From: Euptelea pleiosperma
Taxonomy: Eukaryota; Streptophyta; Magnoliopsida; Ranunculales; Eupteleaceae
DNA: 64,000 bases
Reading direction: 5' to 3'
Assembly: GCA_035048495.1 (NCBI GenBank)
Contig: CM068544.1
Coordinates: forward strand, 46,711,893 to 46,775,892
Part shown: piece after piece, positions 47,219 to 58,921 of the stretch
Position numbering within the stretch: position 1 is the first letter of the stretch
Layout: each line of letters opens with the position of its first letter
The notes under the pieces: model-generated
Told to the model about the DNA's origin: nothing
The model's database searches: none
What the model saw: only the letters and a program-made list of their open reading frames with translations
Made by a program: the position numbers and the translations under genes

Positions 47219-47590
47219 ATTAAAACCGGCGGCTCCTATGGGTTACTCCATCTGGACCTACATTAATTAGGCCAAATTATTGTAGGGTCGGGCTCCGTTG
47301 ACAGATCTAAAATGACAAGTTTCTGTACAGGGACACAATATAAGCCACGTGGCACATTCTTACAGGACTCTGACCGTATGGATGTTTGTCCTATCCCATG
47401 GTGGACGTACAAGCCAATTATAAGTTTTGGATCTTTGTACCCCAAATACTGCTCAAATTCCCACAGTTGAGAGCAGCCCATGAAAAGAAGTCCAATCCAA
47501 AGCCTATAAATCACTAATCAGGCTGATTAAAACCGGCGGCTCCTATCGGTCACTGGATCTGGATCTACATTAATTTTGGCCAAATTATTA
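47219..47590. repeat. 65-bp duplication flanking a half MITE
   Basis: TTAAAACCGGCGGCTCCTAT...GGCCAAATTATT occurs at 47219-47282 and 47527-47590. Between them is the left half plus centre of a G-box-family element (from TAGGGTCGGGCTCC to AATCAGGCTGA). Confidence 0.8.
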
Positions 47591-47659
47591 AATTGGTTCA
47601 TGAATGATACGAGGAAAATAAAAACTACGGTACAGAATTCTGAATCAAAAGCTTGATAC

Positions 47660-48205
47660 ATAATGTGTATTAATGTCACGTGGCGTTCTTTGTGGGCCCT
47701 CTGATCCATGGATGTTTGGTCCACCTCTTGGTGGAAATACACGTCAAAACTAGTGTGGTTGGTGGTTTCTAGCCATGCGATTGAGCACTTCTCATCGTGG
47801 TGGAGATGTGCTGGAATCCAACAGCTAGAAATCACCGATCAGGCTATTTTTGATGTCTGGACATTCATGGGTCGTTGGGCCTGTGAGAGTGCCATGTGGC
47901 ATTTTGATGACTTTCTTTGTTTTGATACAGAATTATGTACTATAGAAATGTTGGGAACCGAATTTGCTGTCTTGGGTCTCCCTAAAAATGCCACGTGCCA
48001 CAGATTCATGTGTGTATGGTTCACCTCTGATGGCCTTATACACCATAAATTATTTTAATTGGTGATTTTAACCTTTTAATTGGGTGATTTATGTCTGTTG
48101 GATTTTGTACTTTTTTTGATTGCTAAAATCTAACTGTTAGAGATCACCAATCAATCTGAGTTTTGGTTTATGGGTCAAACATGGAAGAGTCGGTGGACCC
48201 CCAAG
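47660..48205. mobile_element. Diverged G-box foldback MITEs
   Basis: 47660-48010 has TCACGTGGC and CCACGTGCC at its two sides with CCATGGATGTTTGGTCC. 48040-48205 is a partial relative. Confidence 0.5.
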
Positions 48206-48560
48206 AGTGATGTATGGACATTTTGGGAAGGGAAGCGACTTCAAAATTTGAAGGCTGGGGGACAGCAAATATTTTCTCAACGGCACGTATGATCCCACTC
48301 AAGACGTGCTGTGACATTCCCTTATTTTATTGGGTAGTTTAGACTTTAGAATTGACGACAGTGGGACCCACTTGTACGTGGGTCGTAGTGGGATGCAAAG
48401 GATATTGTTATAGTGGACGTGAGGACTACGATGATCCTTGTCTTGTGTCAACACCGTGTGGTTGTACGTCACGGCCATGTGCGTCAGTTAAACTTTCAAA
48501 ATGTAATGACCAGTCCTTGCGGGTTTGGGTTGCAATAAATCTTCGACCAACGGATGTTGA
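48206..48560. other. Intergenic; segment shared in inverse with 13190-13270
   Basis: ACTTCAAAATTTGAAG and GACAGCAAATATTTTCTC here are the inverse of sequence just after the truncated ASA copy. It is probably another mobile-element part. The rest is unassigned. Confidence 0.35.
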
Positions 48561-49260
48561 AACACCGTTGATGACGGACCACAGTGTGAGCCAAGTGGCA
48601 CACTCTTAAAGATCGCGATGGTTTGGATGTTTGGGCTAACCTAAGTGGTCCAATACGCCGAAAATTAGCCTGAGTTTGTGATTTCTAAGCATTGGATTGG
48701 AGTCTTTTTATCAGGGTATTCGAGCGTTATTTGGAATTTTGGAGTAAGACTTACTTGACCACCAACAATATAAGCCACGTGGCAATTTATTAGAAGACAC
48801 TGACCGTATAGATGTTTGGCCAATCCCTAGGTAGACCTAGAAACCCAAAATCAATATGATCAGTGATTTCTAAGCGTTAGTTGAAGTCATTTTCGTTGGT
48901 TGATGTTGCCTGTAGAAATTTGAGCATTATTTACCATTATTTCCGTACAAAGATCCAAAAGTTTGAATCACTAATCAGGCTGATTTTTGGTTTGTTGGTT
49001 CACTTACAAATTGGTCAAACATCTATACTGTCAGTGTCCTCTAACAAATTGCCACGTAGCTTACATTGTGGGTAGTCAGGTACCTGACCACGGGTCAGTC
49101 AGTCAAGTCTTACTCCATTATTTGGGTACAAAGACCCAAAGATTTGAAATCACTGATCAGACTGATTTTTGGCATGTAGGTCCACTTACAGATGGGCCAA
49201 ACATTCATGTGTCGAAACATTTGCCACAAGGCTCATACTGTGGTCCGTCGTGACATCTCT
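48560..49260. mobile_element. Nested G-box foldback MITEs
   Basis: An outer copy (about 48560-48750 and 49110-49260) is split by an inner copy with GGAGTAAGACTT / AAGTCTTACTCC ends (about 48742-49112) containing GCCACGTGGC at 48774. Confidence 0.65.
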
Positions 49261-49295
49261 CATCAAATTTGTACTTGTTTAGGTAGGAGTGTCAA

Positions 49296-49451
49296 GAGAA
49301 AAATTTTGAAGCAGTAGAATTTTGAAGCAGCAAAGCAGTGGCCAATCACATGTCGCCACAATCTCCTATTCAAAAAGCATTTCTGGATTTGTAGGAAAGC
49401 AACAGGAGTTTGTGGCGCCATGTGATTGCCCACTGCTTCAAAAATTTTCTC
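49296..49451. mobile_element. Foldback MITE with GAGAAAAATTTTGAAGCAG ends
   Basis: Inverted arms AAGCAGTGGCCAATCACATG and inverse; flanks GAGTGTCAA and TCGTGTCAA (7/9). A second copy is at 54539-54718. Confidence 0.65.
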
Positions 49452-49589
49452 TCGTGTCAACGGGTTCGTTAATGTACCTGAGCCAGAACCTACTATATTT
49501 GCTTACAAAAAACAAAAAACAAAAAACAAAAACGAATCTATTATTTATTGAGGTTCCCATCGGGTCTAGTTCTGGTACAAAAATAGAAA

Positions 49590-49952
49590 GGGTCGGGCTC
49601 CAGTTGACATATCTAAAATGACAGGGACACAATATAAGCCAGGTGGCATACTGTTACAGGACTCTGACCGTATGGATGTTTGTCCAATCCCATGGTGGAC
49701 CTAAAACCAAAAATCAGCCTGATTAGTAATTTATAGGATTTGGATTAGACTTATTTTCATGGGCTAATCTCAACTGTGGGAATTTGAGGTACAAAGATGC
49801 AACACTTATGAATCACTAATCAGGCTGATGTTTAGTTTTTAGGTCCACCATGGGATTGGACAAACATTCGTACGGTCAGAGTCCTGTAACAGTGTGCCAC
49901 CTGGCTTATATTGTGTCCCTGTCATTTTAGATCTTTCAACGGAGCCCGACCC
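49590..49952. mobile_element. G-box-type foldback MITE with GGGTCGGGCTCC ends (perfect 9-bp TSD)
   Basis: The inner arms match the G-box family (CTGACCGTATGGATGTTTG), but the outer ends are GGGTCGGGCTCC / GGAGCCCGACCC. AAATAGAAA flanks it at 49581-49589 and 49953-49961. Fragments of this subfamily lie at 237-420, 10828-11195 and 47284-47526. Confidence 0.88.
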
Positions 49953-50199
49953 AAATAGAAATGATAAATATCCGTTCTCCTATCAAGTACACATTTGTGG
50001 TTCGATCTAGGTACTAGTACAACAAGAACCGGAACCAATTATAGAGTTCAGTTCTGGGTCCTATCTGTTGTTTGATTCTGAAATTACTATTCTTAGAAAC
50101 TGAGATTATTAGGACCGGTCCTACTGGGTATCGTTTAGTCAGGTGCCTTAACATTTACTTTCCATACATTATTGGACGGCATGATTCTGGGAATAGAAC

Positions 50200-51260
50200 T
50201 TTGCTGACGGATATCCACGTGGCACACTCTTAGAGATCTATGACCGTATGGATGTTTGGCATAACCCTAAGTAGACCTACAGACCAAAAATTATTCTGAT
50301 CAGTGATTTCTAAGTGTTGGATTGGAGTCATTTCGGGTACAAAGATCCAAAGGTTTGAAATCAGTAATCAGGCCGATTTTTGGTATATAGACAGATTAGG
50401 GATGGGAAAATCTATGATACCAGCTTCTGTATCGAAAATTTCATGCAGAAGTCCCTCAATTTGCCACGTAAGAGACTCTTTCAGGTCCACTGCCCCCCTG
50501 AATGTTTGGCCCATATCTTGGTGGACCCACACACCAAAAATCAATGTGATTAGTGATTCCTAGCCATTGGATTTGAGCACTTTTTCATCACAGGCTTGGA
50601 ATCAACTCACAGGCCTGTTCATAAAGCCCATTATGAAAAGTGCTCAAATCCTATGGCTAGAAATCACCAATTGCACTGATTTTTGGTGTGTAGGTCTATC
50701 ATAGTGTGGCCCAAACTAGTCTACTACGTTGCAATTTGAGGGGCTTCTGCATCAAAATTTTGATACAAAAGTCTGCATCAAAGAACATTCCCTTGGGATT
50801 TGCCAAACACCCACGATGCTCATACTACGGTCAGTCTTTCCGTAAGCAAAGTTCTAGTCCAATTTTGGGGCGATTTTGGAAGATGCTGTAGGATAGCAGT
50901 GCGTCAGCCTGAATGGGAGTTTTGAAAAAGATTAGTTTACAGGGGCAAATCGAGGAAAACATTTCGGACAGACGTTGATGACGGACTATAGTATGGGCCA
51001 AGTGACACACTTTTAGCGATTGGTAACCGTGGGCCTAAATATCGAAAATTACCCTGATTAGTGATTTATAAGCTTTGGATAGGATTCGTTTTTACGCGTT
51101 GATTTGCATTATTTTGGGCACAAAGAATCAAAGGTTTGAAATCACTAATCAGGCTGATTTTTGGTATATAGGTCAACCTAGGGATGGGCCACATCCATAC
51201 GGTCAGTGGTATCCAAAAGCCTACCATATTGCTCACACTGACTGACGTCGAAGGAAATCG
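50200..51260. mobile_element. Three G-box-family foldback MITEs in a row
   Basis: 50205-50440 (CCACGTGGCACACTCTTAG left arm, truncated right), 50440-50790 (CTTCTGTATC subtype) and 50940-51260 (GTTGATGACGGACTATAG to GTCGTCAGCGTTG). A left-arm fragment follows at 51965-52050. Confidence 0.6.
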
Positions 51261-51560
51261 AACTTAGTCCGTGAGGCTTTGTATACCTGAGGACAACGTG
51301 AGTGATTATAGGGGCTTCATCAATGTTGATGATGGATCATAGCATGAGTCAATAGTCTCTAAGAGTGCCATGCGGCTCACTGTTGTCCGTCGTCAGCGTT
51401 GATTATGGACCTCCTATGTGATAACATTGCTGAACGTGGTGTGATTCGTGTAAAAAACAGGGACTGTATTGAAAATAAAAATGACAATATTAAAAAAGAA
51501 TTAATTAGTAGCAATGGGCTGAAAATGTAATAATGACTTGAGAATGGATGAGTACCCGTC

Positions 51561-51898
51561 AAGGTTTAAAAGGGGCCGTTATAACGGTAAAATGGTCTGG
51601 GGCGTTACTGTTTTTTCCATTATAACGAGAAAAAAAAAACGCTCAGGAGCAAAAACGAAAAAAAAGGGGGAAAAAATGAAAAATAACAGAAAAACGAAAA
51701 AATGGAAAAAAGGGCACTGGAATTCAAATTTTGAACTTCAAAATTTCAATAACGGAAAAAATCGGTCGTTTTTTTTCACATTTTTTTCTAGAAAATAACA
51801 ATCGTTTTTGTTATAACAGAAAAATAACAGCCGTTATTTTCTGGACGTTTTAGCGGAGTAGGTCCGAATCCGTTATAATGGCCGATTTTTAAACTTTG
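51561..51898. mobile_element. AACGG-family MULE-like element (9-bp TSD, 7/9)
   Basis: Ends AAGGTTTAAAA / TTTTAAACTTTG, flanked by GTACCCGTC (51552-51560) and GTACCAGTA (51899-51907). The centre holds ATTCAAATTTTGAACTT, shared with other copies. Confidence 0.78.
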
Positions 51899-52119
51899 GT
51901 ACCAGTAACGGGGGATTTAATGTTAGTTCTTAGCACAGAGACATTTAATAAAGTAGCATATGAGTGATTATAGGGGCTTCATCAACGTTAGGGCGGACCA
52001 TAATATGAGCCACGTGGCACACTCTTAGAGACCACTAACCATATGGATGTTTGTGCTGACACACGCAGACGCACAGATTGACCCCAATGTACAGTTGAAG
52101 ATCAATCAGAAGTATCAAA

Positions 52120-52800
52120 TATGGCCCGTGCCCATGGCACCCTCCAACAAAGTGTTTGCCAAAATCGGGTGTGAGTGGTTGAGATCCATAATCCATTTGG
52201 GGGATAAGATCTCGGACATCCTTTGTGAAGCCGATAAGAGGGGTATAAGTGGGGAGACAGTGAGTGGTTGAGATCCATAATCCATTTGGGGGATAAGATC
52301 TCGGACATCCTTTGTGAAGCCGATAAGAGGGGTATAAGTGGGGAGACAATTTCTCTGTTAAATTAATCCAACCATCTAAATTTTATTTTATGTAAAGGTT
52401 GATATGGGCCCTTGGACATACGAAGCCTATAAAAGGGGGAGACAACTTTCCTGTTTTGTCATACTAGTAGGTGGCCTGTGCCCTCGGCACTTTCCGTCAA
52501 AGCATTTGCCAAAATCGGGTGTGAGAGGCTGAGATCCACTGTCATTTGAGCGATAAGATCTCGGCTCTTCTTTGTTGAAACAGATAAGAGGGGGTATAAG
52601 TGGGGAGACAACTTCCTTGCTTTGTTATATAAATAGTGGGTGGCCCGTGCCCTCGGCACTCCCTGACAAAGCATTTACCAAAATCAGGTGTGAGTGACTG
52701 AGATCCACCGTCTAGTTGGGGGAGAAGATCGCGGTCCTTATTTGTTGAAACAGATAAGATGGAGTATAAGTGGGGAGACAACTTCCCTTTTTTTTTATGT
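52120..52800. repeat. Tandem repeat cluster, about 170-bp unit with an 89-bp inner duplication
   Basis: Units begin GTGGCCC/TGTGCC at about 52121, 52471 and 52640 and share AAAATCGGGTGTGAG, GATAAGATCTCGG and GTATAAGTGGGGAGACAA. In the first unit, 52171-52259 is repeated exactly at 52260-52348. Confidence 0.88.
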
Positions 52801-53210
52801 AGATAGATTGACAATACAACAAATGATCCATTTGGTTAATGCATGGACACGGCACATTAAAACAAAACATTAAAAGAGGTCCTCATCACTCATTATCTGA
52901 ACAAAACCCCCCCACCTTCACCTCAACCTCCAAATATTGCATTAAATAAGAAAACTGTAATGAAAGTGCTATGGAACCAAGCCCCTTAAACCCTAAACCT
53001 AACCTTGTGTTTTTCATCAGGAGGGTTATTTTTATTTTTATTTAATTTTAAGTCGCGGATACCGACAGAAATCAGGCCAAAACCCTTGTATAATTTTGTT
53101 ATTCATTATACATATTTTTTGGCTTATTTTGTTGTAAAGCGTGGCCGGAACCGAACCGAAACCCCAAGGTTGTGACAAAGAGCACATTCCAATTGTGGGT
53201 TGTTATAACC

Positions 53211-53556
53211 AAGGTTTAAAAGGGGCCGTTATAATGGTATAACGGACTGGGGGCGTTACCGTTTTTCCATTATAACAGCCGTTATAACGACAATAACGTT
53301 GAGGGGCAAAAATAGAAAATAACAGAAAAAATGGTGCCGGAATTCAAAGTTTGAATTTTGAATTTCAGATTTTCCAAAAAATGGAAAATAACGGAAATTT
53401 TTTCTAGAAAATAATGGTCATTATTTTCGTTATAACGGAAACTAATGGCCTTTATAACGAAAATAACGGCCATTATTTTCTGGGTGTTTTAACAGTACGT
53501 AATGTAATGGGGGAGGTCCGAATCTGTTATAACGGACGTTCGTTTTCTAAACAATG
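53211..53556. mobile_element. AACGG-family MULE-like element (perfect 9-bp TSD)
   Basis: Begins AAGGTTTAAAA and ends TTCTAAACAATG, with GTTATAACC at 53202-53210 and 53557-53565. Confidence 0.88.
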
Positions 53557-53565
53557 GTTATAACC

Positions 53566-54538
53566 ATAAGTTTGTTAATTACTCAAAGATGAACGATGCA
53601 GATGGTTCTTCTAGAGCATTCTATTTCAGACTCATTAGTTCATTTGGGTATCTAAAAAAACTGTCATTCTTCCATGGGACTCATCCAAGAGCAGGTCCCA
53701 CTGAATTGTTTCGTCTTAACCATCCGATATCTAGTTTTTAATGATGAGAAAAAGCTATAGTGAATATAATATTAGAAATATATAGCATTAAAAGCCCTTG
53801 TTTTTTTAAAGGCTTTTTTTAGAAGGTTGGTTGATTGCTAATACAAAGGATCTGCTATGCTGCGTATCCGTGATACTTAGATCACTAGTGTTTGTGCCCC
53901 TGCTAAACGCGGGTGTTCAATTTTCTAAAAGAAGTCCTTTAAAAAAGACATCAGAATTGAAGATGTTATATACCACTGAATTTTTTTTTATAAAGATAAT
54001 TTAGAGTCATCCGATCGGGTCATTATCGATTGGATCAAGGTAGATCTGAAAATGATCTAATAACTTATCAGATTATGATTCACACACATCTACTTAACAT
54101 GGTGATTGTTAGCCGTTTGATATTGGGAGAGGAAGAGACGTGGTAGAAGAAAAACACATAATAATACCGTATAATGGATATAATGGTCATTATTTGTGAA
54201 TATAATAATTGTTTTTACTTAGTTATATTCCGTTATTGATTGTTAAAATATTGAGGAATTATAAAAGTAATGCCACCTATGGTATGAGCCATGTGGCATA
54301 CTATTAGAGACTTTTTGGCTCATTTCTAGGTGGACCAAAAGACTAAAAATCAGCACTATTAGTGATTTATAACCATTGGATTAGAGTTTTTTTTTTTCTT
54401 GGGTTGATTTTTCACCATGGGATGTCTAAACTTTTTTGGGATACTCAGATCCAAAGGTTAGAAATAACTAATATGTCTGTTTTTTAAGTAAGCAATTCTA
54501 CCTAGGGATGGGTAAAACATCCATAGAGTCGGTGATTC
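53566..54538. mobile_element. Intergenic, then a diverged G-box-family foldback
   Basis: 53566-54270 is AT-rich with nothing recognised. 54275-54538 carries both arms of a diverged copy (GAGCCATGTGGCATACTATT; GGGTAAAACATCCATAG). Confidence 0.45.
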
Positions 54539-54718
54539 GAGAAAATATTGAAGAAGTGGAATTTTGAAGCAGTGACCAATCACATGGCGCAACAATCACT
54601 GTTGCTTACTGTTGCTTAAGTACAAACCCAGAAATGCTTTTTGAACAGCAGATTGTGGCGCCATGTGATTGGCCACTGCTTCTCTGCTTCAAAATTCCAC
54701 TGCTTCATAAATTTTCTT
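54539..54718. mobile_element. Foldback MITE, second copy of the GAGAAAAT family
   Basis: Arms GAAGCAGTGACCAATCACAT / ATGTGATTGGCCACTGCTTC around about 70 bp. No TSD seen. Confidence 0.6.
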
Positions 54719-54959
54719 GCCCACAATTAAACTTCCAGCTCTAACCCTTAGAAATGACATGAAGGATGCATGTTGGCATGTTGCACGGAGGACACCTGAA
54801 GTAGAACTGCCAATGACTTCAGGACAACACAACGTTCACGAAGGAAGTTCAATGGGACCTAAGATTTGTTTTCGGGCCGTCTGGGAATTTTCCATGCAAA
54901 GTCTTGCCATTTTTATTATAAACACCGATGGGATCAGTCTCCCCAATCAGAATCACCAC

Positions 54960-55340
54960 CAAAATCTTTACCTGGCATTTTGGCCCACGGACTGCCCCAC
55001 CCGTCGGGCTAAAGCTCGGCCCGTTGAGGTGTATGGACTGGGCCCGGGTCCATCCTCTTGACGACCAGCCCATTGACCGGTTCGATGAGCCCCCCCAATT
55101 AGCCCGACCCAGGCCCGTCTAGCCCTATTTTGGCCCAACTAACCCACCCTTAGTTTTTTTTTTGAATTTATAAAAATGTACATAGGCCGCTTCGGCCTGG
55201 CCTGAGGCCTTCAGCCCTACGGGCCTCGGGCCGAGCCCTGGACTTGGAACCCGACTTGGCCCGTCACTGTAGACGTGGCCCGACCAGTTTCCAGCCTGAT
55301 CCGCGCCTTGGGTCGGGCCAGCCCTTCCCCGACAGACCAA
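54960..55340. repeat. GC-rich GGCCCG/CGGGCC repeat patch
   Basis: Dense GGCCCG, GGGCC and inverse words (e.g. CGGGCCTCGGGCCG) in an AT-rich surround, as in GC-rich hAT-type MITE pieces. Ends are unclear. Confidence 0.4.
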
Positions 55341-56120
55341 TAAAAGAAGAAGTAAAGATAATAACTGATTTTCCTCTTTGCAGGAGAAAGTCACGGTGAA
55401 AGATTGAGAGAGAAATAAAAGAAAAAGAAATAAGAAACAGAGATGAAGAGGCGTATACCTGTGGACAGCAGCTCTTTAAATTTGATCACGTACCCAAAAT
55501 CAGCTTGATAGTGGTGATCCCACTTTATGTGAGACCATCAGATGGTAAAACTGATTCCCAGAACTTGAGCCACGTGTGCACCCTTGAGGGCTGCAGACCA
55601 TCTTTTGGTTCTAGCAAACAAATATTGTGTGGGCAGGATTCCCCCGTCACTCCTATAAATTTTCGGAATTGCACTAGGATACCTAGCTTTTGGCAAACTC
55701 TATGCACCCAACTTAGGGCATAAGGCCAAGGACAAATCAAACCAGGAACTAGACCACCCAGGCCCATCCCAAATCACTACTCATTAGGAAGCCGAGGCCC
55801 GTTCTAAGCCCATCCCACAATGGTTTCGGCTAAAATTAAGCCCACCAAACTCTCTTTTTTGGTTGTTATTTTATGTTATTTATTTCAATATTATTGCTTC
55901 TCGGAATTAATTTTTTGTATGTTTAAATGTATGATCAATCAACTATCACCATTTGATGTAAAAGCACGGATCTCAAGGTGATCTAATGACAGGTAAACTC
56001 CCAATTTTCATGTGCTTACATATGTCAATTGCCTAAAGTGCCTTGCAAGGCCTACAATTTACTCCAAGGAAATAATTATTTTAATGATCCATTCGGGTTG
56101 CCATTTTCCTAAAAAGAATT
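55341..56120. other. Intergenic, nothing recognised
   Basis: No protein family resemblance in the short ORFs; AT-rich towards the right. Confidence 0.3.
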
Positions 56121-56329
56121 TTATTTTGAAAAATAAGGGCCTGTTTGGATACCAATTTTTAGATCTGAAAAACCTTTTTCTTCAAAAAAAAAAAAAAAAA
56201 ACTTTTTTGAACATAACAAATTGTTTGGATGACCATTTTATTAAAAGTATTTATTCCATAAAAATGCATTTTTAAGCCAAAAAGTCTTTTTATAAAAATT
56301 TGCTGAAAGTTGTTTTATCCGAAAAAAGA

Positions 56330-57545
56330 CTTTAAAATTGAGTGATGATCACATGGGATAGTTCTATCAATGCGTCCATGGTACTCATTGTTGGCAACTT
56401 TTGATTAGTTGCCAACTCACCTCGGGCTGCGTAGTAGCTATTGCAATAAATTCTATTTTAGAATAGTTTAGCCATTTAAGATTATATTATATTATTTTAA
56501 ATATCAATTAAAGGTGTTGCTTTTAATTACTATTATTTTACATAGCAATTAAAAGTTTCCTCTTCCAATAAAAGACCTACCGACCTTTATATCTCTCATC
56601 TTCCTCAACTTCATATCTCTCATGGGTGGGGCCTTCCTTAATTTTTTTCTAGATACATTCATCGCTTAGGAGTAAAACTTCTGTCACAAAACATTGTAAC
56701 AGAAGCCGGTCACAAATAATACAAGCTATGTGGCACACTCTTAGTGGATGCTGACCGTATGGATGTTTGGCATGTTCCTCGGTGGACCTACAAACAATAA
56801 ATCAGCATGATCAGTGATTTAAAACCATTCGATCTTTGCCGTCAAATAAACTGCAAATATGCTCAAATTCCTACGGTTAAAAGGGTCGGGATTGGGTGAC
56901 ACCCACTTTGGCATACCCACATAGAAGATGAATCAATGGCTGATTTTTGGTGAGGACGATCTCTATGTTGAGGAGATCACCCTCACAAAATTTCAAATCA
57001 TTCCGATATTTTTAGACTGGTTTAGAGGTTGAAGAATTATGGACCGTCAATTTTTCCCGTGTACCTTGAAAACCACATATGATGGGGCTAGAAATATCAG
57101 AATGGGCTGATTTTTTGTTGGGGTGATCTATATGGTGACCCCACTAAAATTCAGCCATTGATTCATCTTCTATGTCGGTACGTCAAAATGGGTGTCACCC
57201 AATCCTGACCCATGTTCTTTCGATGTCAAAAGTCTGTGATGTAGCTTAGATGGTTAGGATCTTCTGATCATTTTTCTATTTTGCAAAAGATCAAATTGCT
57301 ATGGAAAGAGACAAGAAGAGAGAAGTCGTTCATTGGAAGAGAAAACGATTTTGGTAACACCTTTAATTACTATTTAAAATAATATAATTTAATCTTAAAT
57401 GGTTAAACTATTCAAAAATAGAATTTATTGTGGTAGCTACTGCACAGCCCGAGGTGAGCAGGCAACTAATCAGAAGTTGCCAACAATGAGTCCCATGGAC
57501 GCATTGATAGAACCCGGCCCATGTGATCACCACTCTTAAAAATTT
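56330..57545. mobile_element. Large foldback with nested MITEs
   Basis: 56330-56545 is the inverse of 57345-57545 (ATGCGTCCATGG...GTTGCCAAC / GTTGCCAAC...CCATGGACGCAT). The loop holds the left half of a G-box-family element (56665-56881), a foldback with GGGTCGGGATTGGGTGACAC / GTCACCCAATCCTGACCC ends (56882-57213) and a short unique stretch. Confidence 0.65.
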
Positions 57546-57960
57546 GCTAGCTCAATGAACATAATAAACAAGAGACTCTATTCCCCACCTCACCCTGTCT
57601 ATCGCTCTCGTCAATTATATGAATGGGGCCCACTAAGAGACGATAAAAACATTTTGCATTAATGATAAACACATGGGCTGATTTTTAGTAGGGGTGATCT
57701 ATATGGTGAGGGACTCATCCTCACCAAAAATCAGCCATTGATTTATCTTCTATGTGGGTACCACTGCACTATTGTGGGGCCTTTTTTTATAAGAGAGAGA
57801 GAGAGAGACTTGGCGTTTAAAGAAAAGTGGTTAATGACCGTCCGATATCAGGTGAAAAGTTAGGTAGAAATTTCTGTCCCCCGAGCTTGACCCTTTCAAA
57901 AAAATTATATTTTTAGAAAAGTCATTTTTAAAATAAAGCTTACTAATTTATGATTTGTTA
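57546..57960. other. Intergenic, foldback remnant and a GA microsatellite
   Basis: 57650-57770 matches the right part of the element at 56882 (GGGTGATCTATATGGTGA). A (GA)n run lies at 57791-57808. Confidence 0.45.
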
Positions 57961-57996
57961 GGCCAAACATCCATTCGGTCAGAAATATTTAAGAAC

Positions 57997-58358
57997 GAGT
58001 AAACCTTCAGTGAGCGAAGCCGCAGTGCACATTAATAGCCACGTAGAACACTCTAAGAGGGCGCTGACGGTATGGATGTTTGGTCAATCACTAGGCATAC
58101 CTACAAACCAAAACTAAACCTGATCAGTGATTTCTAAGAGTTGGATTGAAGTTATTTCATGGGTTGAATTTCACCGTAGGAATTTGAGCATTATTGAGCG
58201 TTATTTGGGAGCAAAGATCCAAAGGTTGTAAATCACTAATCAGGCTGATTTTTGGTTTGCAGGTCCACCAAGGGACTGGACAAACATCCATACGGTCAGC
58301 GCTCTCTAATAATGTGCCATGTCGCTAGTGATGGGATTCAGTGAGCGAAGGTTTGCTC
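57997..58358. mobile_element. G-box-type foldback MITE (perfect 9-bp TSD)
   Basis: Ends GAGTAAACCTTC / GAAGGTTTGCTC with TTTAAGAAC at 57988-57996 and 58359-58367. The G-boxes have decayed to CCACGTAG and GCCATGTCG. It is inserted in a second, older half-copy whose sequence resumes at ATGCCATGTGGCTC. Confidence 0.88.
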
Positions 58359-58492
58359 TTTAAGAACATGCCATGTGGCTCATTGTGATCCGTCATTCGT
58401 GATGGACGTTGTCATCAACAATTGATTCCGTATATTAGACGTCCACATGTCCTGTCGTTCTAGACTATCAGAATTAGTGGCGTCAATTCCAG

Positions 58493-58673
58493 GAGTAAAA
58501 CTTCCATCACAATGGGATTGCAAATCACACAAAACACAGCCAATCAGTTCTCGGCACGTACACCTAAAAAGCAAAAACACATGGGTACGTTGCAAAAGCA
58601 CTTGTGTACGTGCCGAGAACTCATTGGCTGTGTTTTGTGTGATTTGCAATTTCGTGTGATGGAAGTTTTACTC
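58493..58673. mobile_element. Hairpin MULE-like MITE, 181 bp (perfect 9-bp TSD)
   Basis: Same family as the element at 17236, with ends GAGTAAAACTTCC / GGAAGTTTTACTC. CAATTCCAG flanks it at 58484-58492 and 58674-58682. The arms pair almost perfectly over about 80 bp. Confidence 0.92.
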
Positions 58674-58689
58674 CAATTCCAGTAAATCA

Positions 58690-58845
58690 CTAGTCAGGCT
58701 GATTACCCTTTTGGTTTATAGTCCACCGAGGGACAACATCCAGTCGGTCAGCGTCCACTAAGAGTATGCCACGTGGCATGTATTTTGCATTGTGGCAGAA
58801 GCATCTGTCAGGACGTCGTGATAGAAGTTTTACTCCCCACCTTTG
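58690..58845. mobile_element. G-box foldback MITE, right half
   Basis: AATCACTAGTCAGGCTGATT to GCCACGTGGCATGTATTTTG and a terminal AGAAGTTTTACTCC. Confidence 0.6.
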
Positions 58846-58921
58846 AGACTGAGCTGTTATACGGTAGAGTCAGTAGACTGAAAAGTATCGTGTGCTCGAC
58901 GGTCACGGGAATCAGTTTCAC

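Noticed and set aside
52035..52349. 104-codon minus-strand ORF with repeated SPHLYPSYRLHKGCPRSYPP
   Set aside because: It is a by-product of the exact 89-bp tandem duplication.
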